Shown: positions 45,066 to 54,723 of the stretch, piece by piece
Position numbering within the stretch: the first letter of the stretch is position 1
How the letters are laid out: each line of letters begins with the position of its first letter
From: Bradyrhizobium glycinis
GTDB taxonomy: Bacteria; Pseudomonadota; Alphaproteobacteria; Rhizobiales; Xanthobacteraceae
Assembly: GCF_016031655.1 (NCBI RefSeq)
Contig: NZ_JACCHQ010000019.1
Location: 99,668 to 163,667, forward strand
Length of the DNA: 64,000 nt
Direction: 5' to 3'
Translations under genes and position numbers: made by a program
The notes under the pieces: generated by a model
Databases searched by the model: none
The model's input: the letters and a program-made list of their open reading frames with translations, nothing else
Told to the model about the DNA's origin: nothing

Positions 45066-46064
45066 TCAGATCGTCGGATTCCAGGCCGAGGGGATCAGGC
45101 GATACTTAGCGCCGTCCTTTTCGACGTGGCCGACCGACGGGAACGCGAAGTGGAAGCCGATCACGGTCGCCTTTTCCGCTGCCGCCATGTCGTAGAATTT
45201 GTAGCGCGTCGCCTGCGCCAACGCGGCATCGTTGTCGAACATCACGTGCCAATCCGGATTGCGCAGGAAGAATTCCGGAATGTTGGTGACGTCGGACTGG
45301 ATCAGCACCTTGGCATCGCCAGAAGCGACCGCGAACGAGGTATGGCCGGGCGTGTGCCCCGGCGTCGCGATCGAGGTGATGCCGGGCGCAACCTCCTTGC
45401 CCCATTCGTACTTGGTCACCTTGGACTCCAGGCCAGCGAAGGTCTTCTTCACGTTGGCGAAGTAGTTCTTCATCATCGGATTGGACTCGGCCTTGGCGGC
45501 GTTGTCCTCGCTGCTCCAGAACTCCCAATCCTTGCCCGGCACCATGATCTCCGCATTCGGGAAGGCGAGCGCGCCATCGGCGAGACGGATGCCGTTGGTG
45601 TGGTCGGGATGCAGATGCGACAGCAGCACGATATCGACGCTCTTCGGCTCGATGCCAGCGGCAGCAAGGTTTTGCAAGGTGCGGCCGACCGCCCCCTTGC
45701 TCGGTTCGAAATTCGCGATCCCGTTGCCGGTATCGATCAGCACGAGCTTGGAGCCGGTGTTGATGAGCTGCGGATTGAACGGCACCGTGACCATGCCCTT
45801 CGGCATGTAGGCCGCTTCGCCCGCTGCCAACGCTTCATCCTTCGGAATGTTGACGACGAACTTCTCCGGCATCGGGAAGGTGCGCGCGCCGTCATTGATC
45901 GAGGTGCACTCGAAGCTGCCGACCTTGTAGCGGTAGAAGCCCGGCGCCTGCGTGCCGGTTGGTGGCACTGAGGCATTGGCCGTGGTCGACCCGAAGCCAG
46001 TTACAGCAGCCGCACTGAGGGCGGCAGCGCCCGTGAGCAAATGACGGCGATTGAGATCAGTCAT
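45066..46064 (-). CDS. Tat-exported metallo-beta-lactamase-fold hydrolase
   Basis: 332 residues from the ATG at 46064 (AGGGGACC about 5 bp upstream). The N-terminus DLNRRHLLTGAAALSAAAV is a twin-arginine signal. The zinc motif HLHPDH is at about 150-155 in LLSHLHPDHTNG, followed by PGHTPGHTSFAV and QSDVTNIPEFF. The family includes lactonases and other hydrolases; the substrate is not readable. With TatABC encoded in the same window, export in folded form is plausible. Confidence 0.9.
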   Translation of the reverse strand: MTDLNRRHLLTGAAALSAAAVTGFGSTTANASVPPTGTQAPGFYRYKVGSFECTSINDGARTFPMPEKFVVNIPKDEALAAGEAAYMPKGMVTVPFNPQLINTGSKLVLIDTGNGIANFEPSKGAVGRTLQNLAAAGIEPKSVDIVLLSHLHPDHTNGIRLADGALAFPNAEIMVPGKDWEFWSSEDNAAKAESNPMMKNYFANVKKTFAGLESKVTKYEWGKEVAPGITSIATPGHTPGHTSFAVASGDAKVLIQSDVTNIPEFFLRNPDWHVMFDNDAALAQATRYKFYDMAAAEKATVIGFHFAFPSVGHVEKDGAKYRLIPSAWNPTI

Positions 46065-46181
46065 CGAGAGGTCCCCTTCTGAGCGCCCCGCGGTTTTCCC
46101 GCTTGAAACGGCGGCGGGATAATCCACCGCTTCGCTCAGAAGGCAAGTCCTTGCTTCATGACGTGCCGTTCCATATCACGA

Positions 46182-47315
46182 TTATTTATTTGGGTTGATG
46201 AGGAATTTTTCGCCGGTGGCGCGCTTGGCGTAGACCGCGATATTGGCGGGATCGAGCGCCTCGGCGAGCGACACCACCTTGGTGTAGTGGCTGGCGAAGG
46301 TGGTCTTCAGCTCGGATGCCACGCGCTGGCGCAGGCGGCCGATCTCGGCCGGGCCGATGTTCTGAAGGAATGGCGTGAGCAGCCAGCCGCCGACGCCCCA
46401 GCTGAGCCCGAACGAGCGGTTCAGCTCCGTCGGCCGGGTGTCGAGGCTGCCATAGATGTAGACCTGCTTGTACACGTTGGAGCCGTAGCGGCTGTATTCC
46501 TTCGCGGTCTTGTTGGCCGCGATCTCCATCGCGGTCAGGATCTGGCTCGCCAGCTTGCCGCCGCCGATGGCGTCGAAGGCGATGGTGGCGCCGGTCTCGA
46601 CCAGCGCGTTGGTGAGATCATCCATGAAGCTTGGCGCGGTCGAATCCACGACGTATTTGGCGCCGATCTTGTGCAGGATGTCGGCCTGCTCCTTGTTCCT
46701 GACGATATTGACGAGGCCAATGCCGTCCTTGATGCAGATCTTGTTGAGCATCTGGCCGAGATTGGACGCAGCGGCCGTATGCACGAGCGCCTTGTGGTTC
46801 TCCCGCCGCATCGTCTCGGTCATGCCAAGTGCGGTCAGCGGATTGACGAACCAGGAGGCGCCGTCGGCCGCCGTGGTGCCCGGCGGCAGCTCCATGACGT
46901 CGCGGACCTTGAGCACGCGGTACTGCGTGTACATCCCGCCGCCGATCATCGACACCGTCTTGCCCATCAGGGCCTTGGCCGCGTCCGACGATCCGGTCCG
47001 GATCACCGTGCCGGCGCCCTCGTTGCCGACCGGCAACGACTGATCGAACCTCGCCGCCATCATCCGCATCGCCGCCTCCGGCATCGTCGCCGTGATGACC
47101 GGCATCTCCTTGGTGCCGGAGGCCTTGGCGGCCGACATGTCGGCCGGCCCGATCAGGAGCCCGAGATCGGACGGGTTGATCGGAGTGGCCTCGACGCGAA
47201 CCACGACCTCATCGTCGGCCGGCTCCGGCGTCGGGACCTCCACGAGGGACAATTCCAGCTCGCCGCTCTTCTTCAGCAGCGAACGCAATTCCAGTCCGGT
47301 CTTGCCGTCACTCAT
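46182..47315 (-). CDS. Zinc-type MDR family oxidoreductase (quinone reductase-like)
   Basis: 377 residues. MDR fold with an N-terminal GroES-like domain (VVVRVEATPINPSDLGLL, then LPVGNEGAGTVIRTG) and an atypical Rossmann segment VHTAAASNLGQMLNKICIKDG. It lacks the zinc-ligand Cys-rich lobe of alcohol dehydrogenases, so a quinone or enoyl reductase type is likelier. It is located between the exported hydrolase gene and eno, 46 bp before eno's stop, all leftward. Confidence 0.82.
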   Translation of the reverse strand: MSDGKTGLELRSLLKKSGELELSLVEVPTPEPADDEVVVRVEATPINPSDLGLLIGPADMSAAKASGTKEMPVITATMPEAAMRMMAARFDQSLPVGNEGAGTVIRTGSSDAAKALMGKTVSMIGGGMYTQYRVLKVRDVMELPPGTTAADGASWFVNPLTALGMTETMRRENHKALVHTAAASNLGQMLNKICIKDGIGLVNIVRNKEQADILHKIGAKYVVDSTAPSFMDDLTNALVETGATIAFDAIGGGKLASQILTAMEIAANKTAKEYSRYGSNVYKQVYIYGSLDTRPTELNRSFGLSWGVGGWLLTPFLQNIGPAEIGRLRQRVASELKTTFASHYTKVVSLAEALDPANIAVYAKRATGEKFLINPNK

Positions 47316-47361
47316 GTCGATCCTCCCCTGTCTTTCTCTTCGCGCGGATCGAGACGCCGGC

Positions 47362-48645
47362 TTATGCCAGCGCCTTCAGTGCCGCCCTGCCGCCATAGAG
47401 CGCCTGCTTGCCGAGCTGCTGCTCGATGCGCAGGAGCTGGTTGTATTTGGCGGTCCGGTCGGACCTTGCGAGGGAGCCGGTCTTGATCTGACCGCAATTG
47501 GTGGCGACCGCGAGGTCGGCGATGGTGGAATCCTCGGTCTCGCCGGAGCGGTGCGACATCACCGAGGTGTAGCCGGCCTTGTGCGCCATCTCGACGGCTG
47601 CGAGCGTCTCGGTCAGCGTGCCGATCTGGTTGACCTTGATCAGGATCGAGTTGGCGCGGCCGGTCTTGATGCCTTCGGCGAGGCGCTTGACGTTGGTGAC
47701 GAAGAGGTCGTCGCCGACCAGTTGGCACTTCTTGCCGATGAGGTCGGTGAGCTCCTTCCAGCCGTCCATGTCGTCTTCCGACATGCCGTCCTCGATGGTC
47801 ACGATCGGATAGCGCGCGACGAGGTCGGCAAGATACTTCGCCTGCTCGGAGATCGAGCGGGTCTTGCCCTCACCCTCATAGACGTATTTGCCGGCCTTGA
47901 AGAACTCGGTCGAAGCGCAGTCGAGGCCGAGCATGATGTCGGTGCCCGCCTTGAAGCCGGCCTTGCCGATCGCGTTCATGACGAAGTCGAGCGCGGCGTC
48001 CGCCGACGGCAGGTTCGGGGCGAAACCGCCCTCGTCGCCGACATTGGTGTTGTGGCCAGCCTTCTTCAATTCGGACTTCAGCGTGTGGAAGACTTCCGCG
48101 CCGTAGCGCAGACCTTCGGCGAACGAGGATGCGCCGACCGGCAGGATCATGAATTCCTGGAAATCGATCGGGTTGTCGGCGTGCACGCCGCCATTGATGA
48201 TGTTCATCATCGGCACCGGCAGCAGGCGCGCGGAGGTGCCGCCGACGTAACGATAGAGCGGCATGTCAAGCGAGTTCGCGGCCGCCTTGGCGCAGGCCAG
48301 CGAGACGCCGAGAATGGCGTTGGCCCCTAACCGGCTCTTGTTCGGCGTGCCGTCGAGGTCGATCATGATCTGGTCGATCTGGGCCTGCTGCTCGACATCG
48401 AGGCCGCTCAGGGCCTCGAAGATCTCGCCGTTGACGGCGCCGACCGCCTTGGTCACGCCCTTGCCGAGATAGCGGGCCTTGTCGCCGTCACGCAGTTCCA
48501 CGGCCTCATGGGCGCCGGTGGAGGCGCCGGACGGAACCGCGGCGCGGCCGAGCGCGCCGTCCTCTAGCACGACATCGACTTCGACGGTGGGATTGCCCCG
48601 GCTATCGAGAATTTCGCGGCCGATGATGTCGATGATGGCGGTCAT
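47362..48645 (-). CDS. eno: Enolase
   Basis: 427 residues from the ATG at 48645 (GGAAG about 8 bp upstream). Interconverts 2-phosphoglycerate and phosphoenolpyruvate. Motifs: REILDSRGNPTVEVDV at the N-terminus, SGASTGAHEA loop, GDEGGFAPNL (about 205), catalytic Lys in LIKVNQIGTLTET (about 340) and the signature SHRSGETED (about 368). The length is the usual bacterial length. Core glycolytic gene flanked by accessory genes here. Confidence 0.97.
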   Translation of the reverse strand: MTAIIDIIGREILDSRGNPTVEVDVVLEDGALGRAAVPSGASTGAHEAVELRDGDKARYLGKGVTKAVGAVNGEIFEALSGLDVEQQAQIDQIMIDLDGTPNKSRLGANAILGVSLACAKAAANSLDMPLYRYVGGTSARLLPVPMMNIINGGVHADNPIDFQEFMILPVGASSFAEGLRYGAEVFHTLKSELKKAGHNTNVGDEGGFAPNLPSADAALDFVMNAIGKAGFKAGTDIMLGLDCASTEFFKAGKYVYEGEGKTRSISEQAKYLADLVARYPIVTIEDGMSEDDMDGWKELTDLIGKKCQLVGDDLFVTNVKRLAEGIKTGRANSILIKVNQIGTLTETLAAVEMAHKAGYTSVMSHRSGETEDSTIADLAVATNCGQIKTGSLARSDRTAKYNQLLRIEQQLGKQALYGGRAALKALA

Positions 48646-48819
48646 GATGTCCACTTCCGTTCGTTAGGGCTGATCGGTGCCGCGGGTCTTACACGGGCCG
48701 CAAGCAAATGTGAACGCTTGGACGTACCGCTTCGACTGACGCGCAAGGCGCCTCAGAATATGCTCGACCGCATCTGGTCCGCGTGCCCAACCTCAATCTC
48801 AAGCAGTCGGGGTAACGCC

Positions 48820-49797
48820 ATGAATCGCCGCCAATTTCTTGCCTCAACCGCCGCGCTGCTCGCGGCCCGCCCAGGTTTTGCGCAGGAAGGCCCGTTCCGG
48901 ACGAGATACTATCCCATCAGCCCGGGCATCGGCCTCCACGATCTGACGCCCGCCCCGGACGGCACCATCTGGTTCACGGCGCAGGGCAAGGGCCTGCTCG
49001 GCAGTCTCGATCCACGCGATGGCCGTTTCAAGACGGTCAGCCTCGGCCAGGGCGCGGCCCCACACGGCGTGACCATCGGCCCCGACGGCGCGCCCTGGAT
49101 CACCGAAGGCGGCCAGAACGCGATTGCGCGCGTCGACCCTTCCGATCTCAAGGTGACGCTGTTCCGCCTGCCGGAAAGGTTCGCCTCCGCCAATCTCAAT
49201 ACCGGCGTGTTCGACAAGGACGGCACCTATTGGTTCACCGGGCAGTCCGGCTATTACGGCCGGCTGTCTCCGAAGACCGGCGAGATGAATGTGTTCAAGG
49301 CGCCGAAGGGGGTCGGCCCCTACGGCATCACTGTCACGCCAAAGGGCGATGTCTGGTACGCCTCTCTCGCCGGCAGCCATATCGCGAAAATCGACCGCGC
49401 GGGCGGCAATGCGACCGTGGTCGAGCCGCCGACCCCGAACCAGGGTTCACGGCGCGTCTGGTCGGATTCGAGAGGCCGGATCTGGGTCAGCGAGTGGAAC
49501 AGCGGCCACGTCTCGGTGCATGATCCCGCCGACGGCTCCTGGAAGACCTGGAAGCTGCCGGGCGAACGTCCCCGCGCCTATGCCGTGTACGTCGATGAGA
49601 GGGACAAGGTCTGGCTGACCGATTTCTCCGCCAACGCCATCGTCCGCTTCGATCCCGCCACCGAGAAGTTCAACGTATTCGCCAGCGACAAGGCCAACGC
49701 CAATGTCCGCCAGCTTGACGGCCGTCCGGGCGAGCTGTGGGGCTGCGAGTCCGGCAACGACCGCATCGTCATGATCCAGACGATCGCCGCTGGTTGA
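48820..49797 (+). CDS. Vgb-like beta-propeller protein with Tat signal
   Basis: 325 residues from the ATG at 48820. NRRQFLASTAALLAARPGFAQ is a twin-arginine signal peptide. The rest has repeated blades such as GLHDLTPAPDGTIWFTAQG, APHGVTIGPDGAPWITEGG and GPYGITVTPKGDVWYASLAG, the Vgb/SMP-30-like seven-bladed propeller pattern. True virginiamycin B lyase opens streptogramins, but many relatives have other or unknown roles, and export argues against an antibiotic lyase. Divergent from eno. Confidence 0.85.
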   Translation: MNRRQFLASTAALLAARPGFAQEGPFRTRYYPISPGIGLHDLTPAPDGTIWFTAQGKGLLGSLDPRDGRFKTVSLGQGAAPHGVTIGPDGAPWITEGGQNAIARVDPSDLKVTLFRLPERFASANLNTGVFDKDGTYWFTGQSGYYGRLSPKTGEMNVFKAPKGVGPYGITVTPKGDVWYASLAGSHIAKIDRAGGNATVVEPPTPNQGSRRVWSDSRGRIWVSEWNSGHVSVHDPADGSWKTWKLPGERPRAYAVYVDERDKVWLTDFSANAIVRFDPATEKFNVFASDKANANVRQLDGRPGELWGCESGNDRIVMIQTIAAG

Positions 49798-49832
49798 CGG
49801 CAGCGGCATTTACGTCCATCCCGGCATCCTCT

Positions 49833-49915
49833 GGAGCGCGATCTTATCGCGCTCCCATTTCTTCGTTGAGCATGATCTTTCGGAAAACCGGTCTCCACTT
49901 TTCCGGATCATGCTC
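49833..49915. repeat. Double hairpin repeat between the propeller gene and queF
   Basis: First unit: GGAGCGCGAT-CTT-ATCGCGCTCC, a perfect 10-bp stem (49833-49855). Second unit: GAGCATGATC...GATCATGCTC (49868-49915), with inner TTTCGGAAAACCGG/CCACTTTTCCGG. The pair is a common rhizobial intergenic repeat. Here it could end transcription of the propeller gene before queF. Confidence 0.8.
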
Positions 49916-49932
49916 CAAAGGATGTGACGACG

Positions 49933-50385
49933 ATGGCGAAAAAGTCCCTCCAGCTCGGCCGCGCGGTCGAATGGCCGCACACACCGGAAGAGGCCCAGCT
50001 CGACCGCGTGCCCAATCCGCAGAAAGGCACGGACTATCTGGTGCGCTTCACCGTGCCGGAATTCACCTCGCTTTGCCCGGTCACAGGCCAGCCGGATTTC
50101 GCGCATCTGATGATCGACTACGCGCCGGGGGCGTGGCTCTTGGAGTCGAAATCGCTCAAGCTGTACATCGCGAGCTTCCGCAATCACGGCGCCTTCCACG
50201 AGGACTGCACCGTGACGATCGGCAAGCGCATCGCCTCCGAGATCAAGCCGAAATTCTTGCGCATCGGCGGCTATTGGTATCCGCGCGGCGGCATCCCGAT
50301 CGATGTGTTCTGGCAGACCGGCCGCGTCCCGAAGGGACTCTGGGTGCCCGAGCAAGGCGTCGCGCCCTATCGCGGGCGGGGCTAA
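49933..50385 (+). CDS. queF: NADPH-dependent 7-cyano-7-deazaguanine reductase
   Basis: 150 residues, the short unimodular QueF. Converts preQ0 to preQ1 in queuosine synthesis. The active-site Cys is in FTSLCPVTGQPDF (about 55), and the QueF motif LESKSLKLYIASFRNHGAFHED follows (about 75-97). ATG at 49933 is preferred over GTG at 49924 for spacing from AAGGA. It is convergent with glsA, overlapping by four bases. Other queuosine genes are not in the window. Confidence 0.96.
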   Translation: MAKKSLQLGRAVEWPHTPEEAQLDRVPNPQKGTDYLVRFTVPEFTSLCPVTGQPDFAHLMIDYAPGAWLLESKSLKLYIASFRNHGAFHEDCTVTIGKRIASEIKPKFLRIGGYWYPRGGIPIDVFWQTGRVPKGLWVPEQGVAPYRGRG

Positions 50386-52256
50386 TAGGCGCTCAGCAAG
50401 TCCACCTTGGCATTCGCCAGCACCAGCCGCCGCGCCAGGATGGCGGCGAGGTTGCGCATGATCTTCAACGATGTTTCCGGGTGCAGCCGCCGGTAATCGG
50501 CAAAGCTGTCGAGCGGCAGCTCGAGGCAGGTGACGGGCGTGTCGGCGAAGACGTCGGCGCTGCGGCTTTGCTCCAGGATCGCCATCTCGCCGAATTCCAT
50601 GCCGGGCGCAAGCGAGGCGAGCCGCACGCCGCTGCGCAGCTTCACGCTGACCATGCCGCTCTGGAGAAAGAACAGCGAATTGGCGGGCTCGCCGGCCGCA
50701 ATGATGCGCTGGCCGGCCGCGTAATGCCGCGTGGTCGACAGCTTGACGATGGCAGCGATCTCCTCGGCGTCGAGCTCGGCGAGCAGCGCCTGCTCGCCGA
50801 GCTGTGCGCTCTCCTTGAGATCGGTGAAGCCGCCGAAGCGGTAGATCACCTGGTCTTCGGCCCATTCGATGGCATCGTCGAGCAGCGCGAAGCGGCGCAG
50901 GCGGCGCGGCTCGGCGGTGCCTGCGGCAATCGCGCTCCACACCGCGGAGGTGCCCTCGAAACCGGACAGAATGGCGGTGACGCCGGCATTGCCGAGCGCG
51001 GTCAGCGTCTCGCCGAGTAGCGCAGCGCCGGCCGCGGTGATGTCGGGGACGCGGCGGAAGTCGATGATCAGCAGCGGTGCGTTCGGCGGCTCGCTGGTGA
51101 GCCTTCGCGTGACATAGTCGATCGTGGCGAAATTCATCGCGCCGACCAGCTCGAGCACGCGGATGTCACTGTGCCGTTCGTCGAGGATCTGCTGCTCGTG
51201 AGGCTGGCGGCTGCGACGCGAGGAGATGCCGTAGACGTCGTAATCGGCCATGATGCTGGTGCGGACGTCTGCGTTGCGATTGAGCATGTGCAGGTCGAAC
51301 CGGGCCGACAGCGCCTCGCAGACCTTCAGGCCGCGCACGCTGTTGAAATGGTTGTCGAGCAGCGGCGAGAAGGTGCCGAGCCCGAGCTGCGAGGGCAGCG
51401 CCGCGACGATGCCGCCGCCGACGCCGCTCTTGGCGGGAATGCCGACGCGATAGGTCCACTCGCCGGCATAGTCGTACATGCCCGAGCTCGTCATCACCGA
51501 GAGCGTGCGCGCGACGACATGCGGCGTGATCACCTGCACGCCCGTCACCGGATTGATGCCGCGATTGGCGAGCGTTGCCGCCATCACCGCGAGGTCGCGC
51601 GCGGTCACCAGGATCGCGCATTGGCGGAAATAGACGTCGAGCACGGCATCGACGTCGTCGGGCAGCACCGCGTAATTCCGCAGCAGCCAGGCAATCGCCC
51701 GATTCCGGTTGCCGGTCGCGGTTTCCGAGGCGTGCACCGCCTCGTCGACCCCGAGTTCGCGGCCGGCGAACGCGCTGAGCTTGGCGCGGACGCGCTCGAA
51801 GGCCCCCTTCCCTTCGACCTCATAGATCAGGCCCGAGCAGGCGATGGCGCCGGCATTGACCATGGGATTGAAGGGACGGTTGTCGTTGGTGAGCCGGATC
51901 GAGTTGAAGGCCTCGCCGCTCGGCTCGACGCCGATCGTGGCCGAGACGCGCGCCTCGCCGACCATCTCCAGCGCCAGCGCGAACACGAAGGCTTTGGACA
52001 CCGACTGGATCGTGAACGGCACCTCGCTGTCGCCGACCTCGTAGACATGGCCGTCGATGGTGACGAGCGCGATGCCGAAATGATCGGGACTGGCGCGCTT
52101 CAGCTCGGGAATGTAGTCGGCAAGCTCGCCGGAATTGTCGGTTCGGAATTCGGCGTGACAATCGGCGAGGAAACGCCGCAGCGGCGGCTTGGTGAGATAT
52201 CCGGTCGAACGGGCCGGACCGGCTACGCTGGCCGAATGGCTGGTCTGGACGTCCAC
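50382..52256 (-). CDS. glsA: Glutaminase fused to STAS and cyclic-nucleotide-binding domains
   Basis: 624 residues from a GTG at 52256 (GAGGTG about 7 bp before); no ATG fits, and the frame upstream looks noncoding. Residues 20-315 are a serine-type glutaminase: nucleophile in QSVSKAF (S85, K88), VNAGAIACSG, TGNRNRAIAWLL and KSGVGGGIVA. A STAS domain follows (about 345-440, PLLIIDFRRVPDITAAG). A cNMP-binding domain closes it (about 480-600, IAAGEPANSLFFLQSGMVSV and GMEFGEMAILEQSRSADV). It converts glutamine to glutamate. The fusion suggests control by cAMP/cGMP. Confidence 0.92.
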   Translation of the reverse strand: MDVQTSHSASVAGPARSTGYLTKPPLRRFLADCHAEFRTDNSGELADYIPELKRASPDHFGIALVTIDGHVYEVGDSEVPFTIQSVSKAFVFALALEMVGEARVSATIGVEPSGEAFNSIRLTNDNRPFNPMVNAGAIACSGLIYEVEGKGAFERVRAKLSAFAGRELGVDEAVHASETATGNRNRAIAWLLRNYAVLPDDVDAVLDVYFRQCAILVTARDLAVMAATLANRGINPVTGVQVITPHVVARTLSVMTSSGMYDYAGEWTYRVGIPAKSGVGGGIVAALPSQLGLGTFSPLLDNHFNSVRGLKVCEALSARFDLHMLNRNADVRTSIMADYDVYGISSRRSRQPHEQQILDERHSDIRVLELVGAMNFATIDYVTRRLTSEPPNAPLLIIDFRRVPDITAAGAALLGETLTALGNAGVTAILSGFEGTSAVWSAIAAGTAEPRRLRRFALLDDAIEWAEDQVIYRFGGFTDLKESAQLGEQALLAELDAEEIAAIVKLSTTRHYAAGQRIIAAGEPANSLFFLQSGMVSVKLRSGVRLASLAPGMEFGEMAILEQSRSADVFADTPVTCLELPLDSFADYRRLHPETSLKIMRNLAAILARRLVLANAKVDLLSAY

Positions 52257-52389
52257 GGTCTCACACCTCGATTTGCTCAGAAACGAAGCAATTCGTGTGC
52301 CATGTATACCGGGCTGATGGTGTCGTGGTGGGGAGCGGCCCTTCGCGTGGTGGGCGGGGACGTCCCGCCCACACGCTTTTGTATCCGCG

Positions 52390-53478
52390 TCAGGTGATCG
52401 CGATTGGACAGCCATTGCTGCCGGTAGCGCCTTTGATCGGCGCCGGCGTGAAGCAGTAGACGAACTGGTACTTCTTGTCGGCAATCAACTCGTCAAAGAT
52501 CAGGTTCTCGTGGTTGAGGATGCCGTGCTTGGTCTGCAATTCGGCGTGAACCACGAAGGCGAGCGACTTGTCGGGATTGGGCACCACTTCGACCGCCCAG
52601 GTGTCAGCCGCAGTCAGCGCGAGATCCTTCTCGATGATCCACTTGGCGGCATCGAGGCCGATTCCAGGCTCACCGCTATTGTAGCGATCGTTGTTCTTCA
52701 TCCACAGGGAGCCCCAGCCGGTGTGGAACATGATCGCATCGCCAGGCTTGATGTCGTTCTCCGCGATGTTTTGCTTCGCGAGCGCCGCCTTGATATCGGC
52801 CGAGGTGATCTCCTGGCCCGCGTCCATCATGCCGCCCTTCAGCGCGACCATATCGATCAGGTGGGCGCGTGTGAACAACGGCTTGAGCTTCTCGGCGCCA
52901 AGCTTCTTCAGGCCGTAGGCGTCGCTGATCTCGGCGGCGCTGAAGCCGTTGTAGAAGCGCATCTCGCTCTTGTCGCCGTCCTTACCCATCTGGATGCCGA
53001 TATGCCCGAGCCCGTCGAATTGTGTACCGGTCTGGCCGATTTCGGTGGCGAGAAACTCGTCGTGATAGACGAGCTTGTTGTCGCCGAACGGGCCGCCAGT
53101 CGGCCCGCCCGGAATGCGCAACGAGAATGCGCGGGCGCCGAACAACGGCATGCCTTGCTCGTAAACGCGGCCGATCTTGTAGATCTTGCCATCCTTGATC
53201 CACTTCACGGCATCGAGAACCTTCTGCGGCGTCATGTGGTTCGACGCGCCAGCCTCGTCGTCTTTGCCCCATTTCGAGGGCCACCAAGGCTTGTCCACGC
53301 CCTTTGGCATCGCTGCGGTTTGGGCCTGCGCCGCTGTGATCGGTGCGAGTGAGAACTTGCCGTGCATCGCACCTGCGAATGCCGCCCCAGCCGCACCAGC
53401 AAGGCCTGCCGTGCGGAGCAATGTCCGCCGATCGGTCGCGGCCCCGCCCTTCTCTTCATCGCCTTTGGTACCGTCCAT
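52390..53478 (-). CDS. Tat-exported cyclase-family (kynurenine formamidase-like) hydrolase
   Basis: 362 residues from the ATG at 53478 (GGGAGG about 6 bp upstream). TDRRTLLRTAGLAGAAGAAFAG is a twin-arginine signal, with processing near AAQAQT. The catalytic part has TQFDGLGHIGIQMG, the cyclase-family metal motif (Asp-x-x-x-His), and ENDIKPGDAIMFHTGWG. These manganese or zinc enzymes hydrolyse amides or cyclic compounds. The substrate is unknown. Divergent from the CobW gene across 116 bp. Confidence 0.88.
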   Translation of the reverse strand: MDGTKGDEEKGGAATDRRTLLRTAGLAGAAGAAFAGAMHGKFSLAPITAAQAQTAAMPKGVDKPWWPSKWGKDDEAGASNHMTPQKVLDAVKWIKDGKIYKIGRVYEQGMPLFGARAFSLRIPGGPTGGPFGDNKLVYHDEFLATEIGQTGTQFDGLGHIGIQMGKDGDKSEMRFYNGFSAAEISDAYGLKKLGAEKLKPLFTRAHLIDMVALKGGMMDAGQEITSADIKAALAKQNIAENDIKPGDAIMFHTGWGSLWMKNNDRYNSGEPGIGLDAAKWIIEKDLALTAADTWAVEVVPNPDKSLAFVVHAELQTKHGILNHENLIFDELIADKKYQFVYCFTPAPIKGATGSNGCPIAIT

Positions 53479-53594
53479 CGTTTCCTCCCGGGTTGTGCCC
53501 TTTGAGATCGGGCTTAAGATCCTGTTTTCGGAATGCTCGTCCTCGATTAGGCTGTTGTCCAGCGACAAAAATAAGACCAGGGTTGAGGACGCCG

Positions 53595-54665
53595 ATGAGC
53601 CTGTTCGAGAGCGACAAATCCGCCGAGCGGACTCCGGTGTCACTGATCACCGGCTTTCTTGGCAGCGGCAAGACGACACTGCTCAACCGCCTGTTGCGCC
53701 ATGACGCGATGAAGGACAGCGCTGTCGTCATCAACGAATATGGCGAGGTCAGCCTCGACCACCTCCTCGTGGAACGTGTCGACGGCGAAGTCGCCGTGCT
53801 TGCGAGTGGTTGTATTTGCTGCACTATTCGCAGCGATCTGGAAGAAACCCTGCGCGCGCTGCTGGTGCGCCGCGATCGCGGCGAGGTATCGCCGTTCCGC
53901 AGGATTTTGGTTGAGACAACGGGGTTGGCTGACCCCGCTCCCATCGCTCAGCTGCTGCTGAACAACCCTTTGGTCTCGCATTTCCTGCGGCTAGACACCG
54001 TGGTGACGACCGTCGACGCAGTCAATGCAGCGCGGCAGCTCGACCGCCAATACGAGGCGGTAAAGCAGGTCGCGCTCGCAGACCGCCTGCTGATCACCAA
54101 GCGCGATTTGGTCAAGGACACTGTCGCACTGGACTTGCGACTTCGTCGCCTCAATCCTGGCGCCAGGATCGAGAGCGTGGTGCATGGCGAGGTCGATCCG
54201 GCCCAACTGTTCGGCGCCGCCCTCATTGACCCCGAAAAGAAGACAGCCGACATCGAGCGTTGGCTCAACGAGCAGGCGTTCGCCGACTTTGCCAAGGCGG
54301 CGCATGAGCGCGGCCATCATCACGATGACGGTCATGCCCATCAGGCGCATCACAGCCACGATGCATCGATCCTTAGCTTCATGATCGCGTTCGACGATCC
54401 CCTTGACTGGATGGCCGTATCGCGCTGGCTCGCGCATCTGCGCGCCACCCGGGGAGAGGACCTGCTGCGGGTCAAGGGCATCTTGAATCTTCGCGATGAA
54501 GCGACGCCGGTCGCGGTCCATGGCGTCCATCACGTCTTCCATCCGCCGGTGGCGCTTGCAAAATGGCCCAATGCCGACCGCCGTTCGCGCATCGTGTTCA
54601 TCACCCGTGGCATTACGCGGCACGAGGTGCTTGACCTCTGGCAGGAGGCCCACGCGAGCGCCTGA
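53595..54665 (+). CDS. CobW/COG0523 family metal-handling GTPase
   Basis: 356 residues from the ATG at 53595. Walker A GFLGSGKT (20-27), the metal-binding CICC motif at 73-76, VETTGLADP (Walker B region, about 107) and the NKxD-like TKRD near 168. A His-rich loop at 237-256 (HERGHHHDDGHAHQAHHSHD) suits zinc or other transition metals. The C-terminal CobW_C domain spans about 258-350. Such GTPases insert metals into target enzymes; the divergent cyclase-family hydrolase is a conceivable client. Confidence 0.9.
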   Translation: MSLFESDKSAERTPVSLITGFLGSGKTTLLNRLLRHDAMKDSAVVINEYGEVSLDHLLVERVDGEVAVLASGCICCTIRSDLEETLRALLVRRDRGEVSPFRRILVETTGLADPAPIAQLLLNNPLVSHFLRLDTVVTTVDAVNAARQLDRQYEAVKQVALADRLLITKRDLVKDTVALDLRLRRLNPGARIESVVHGEVDPAQLFGAALIDPEKKTADIERWLNEQAFADFAKAAHERGHHHDDGHAHQAHHSHDASILSFMIAFDDPLDWMAVSRWLAHLRATRGEDLLRVKGILNLRDEATPVAVHGVHHVFHPPVALAKWPNADRRSRIVFITRGITRHEVLDLWQEAHASA

Positions 54666-54723
54666 GCGCCCTCAAAGACCGCTCGCGAAGCTTCTTGAAA
54701 GGGCGCTTCTCCCGGACGCGCCC

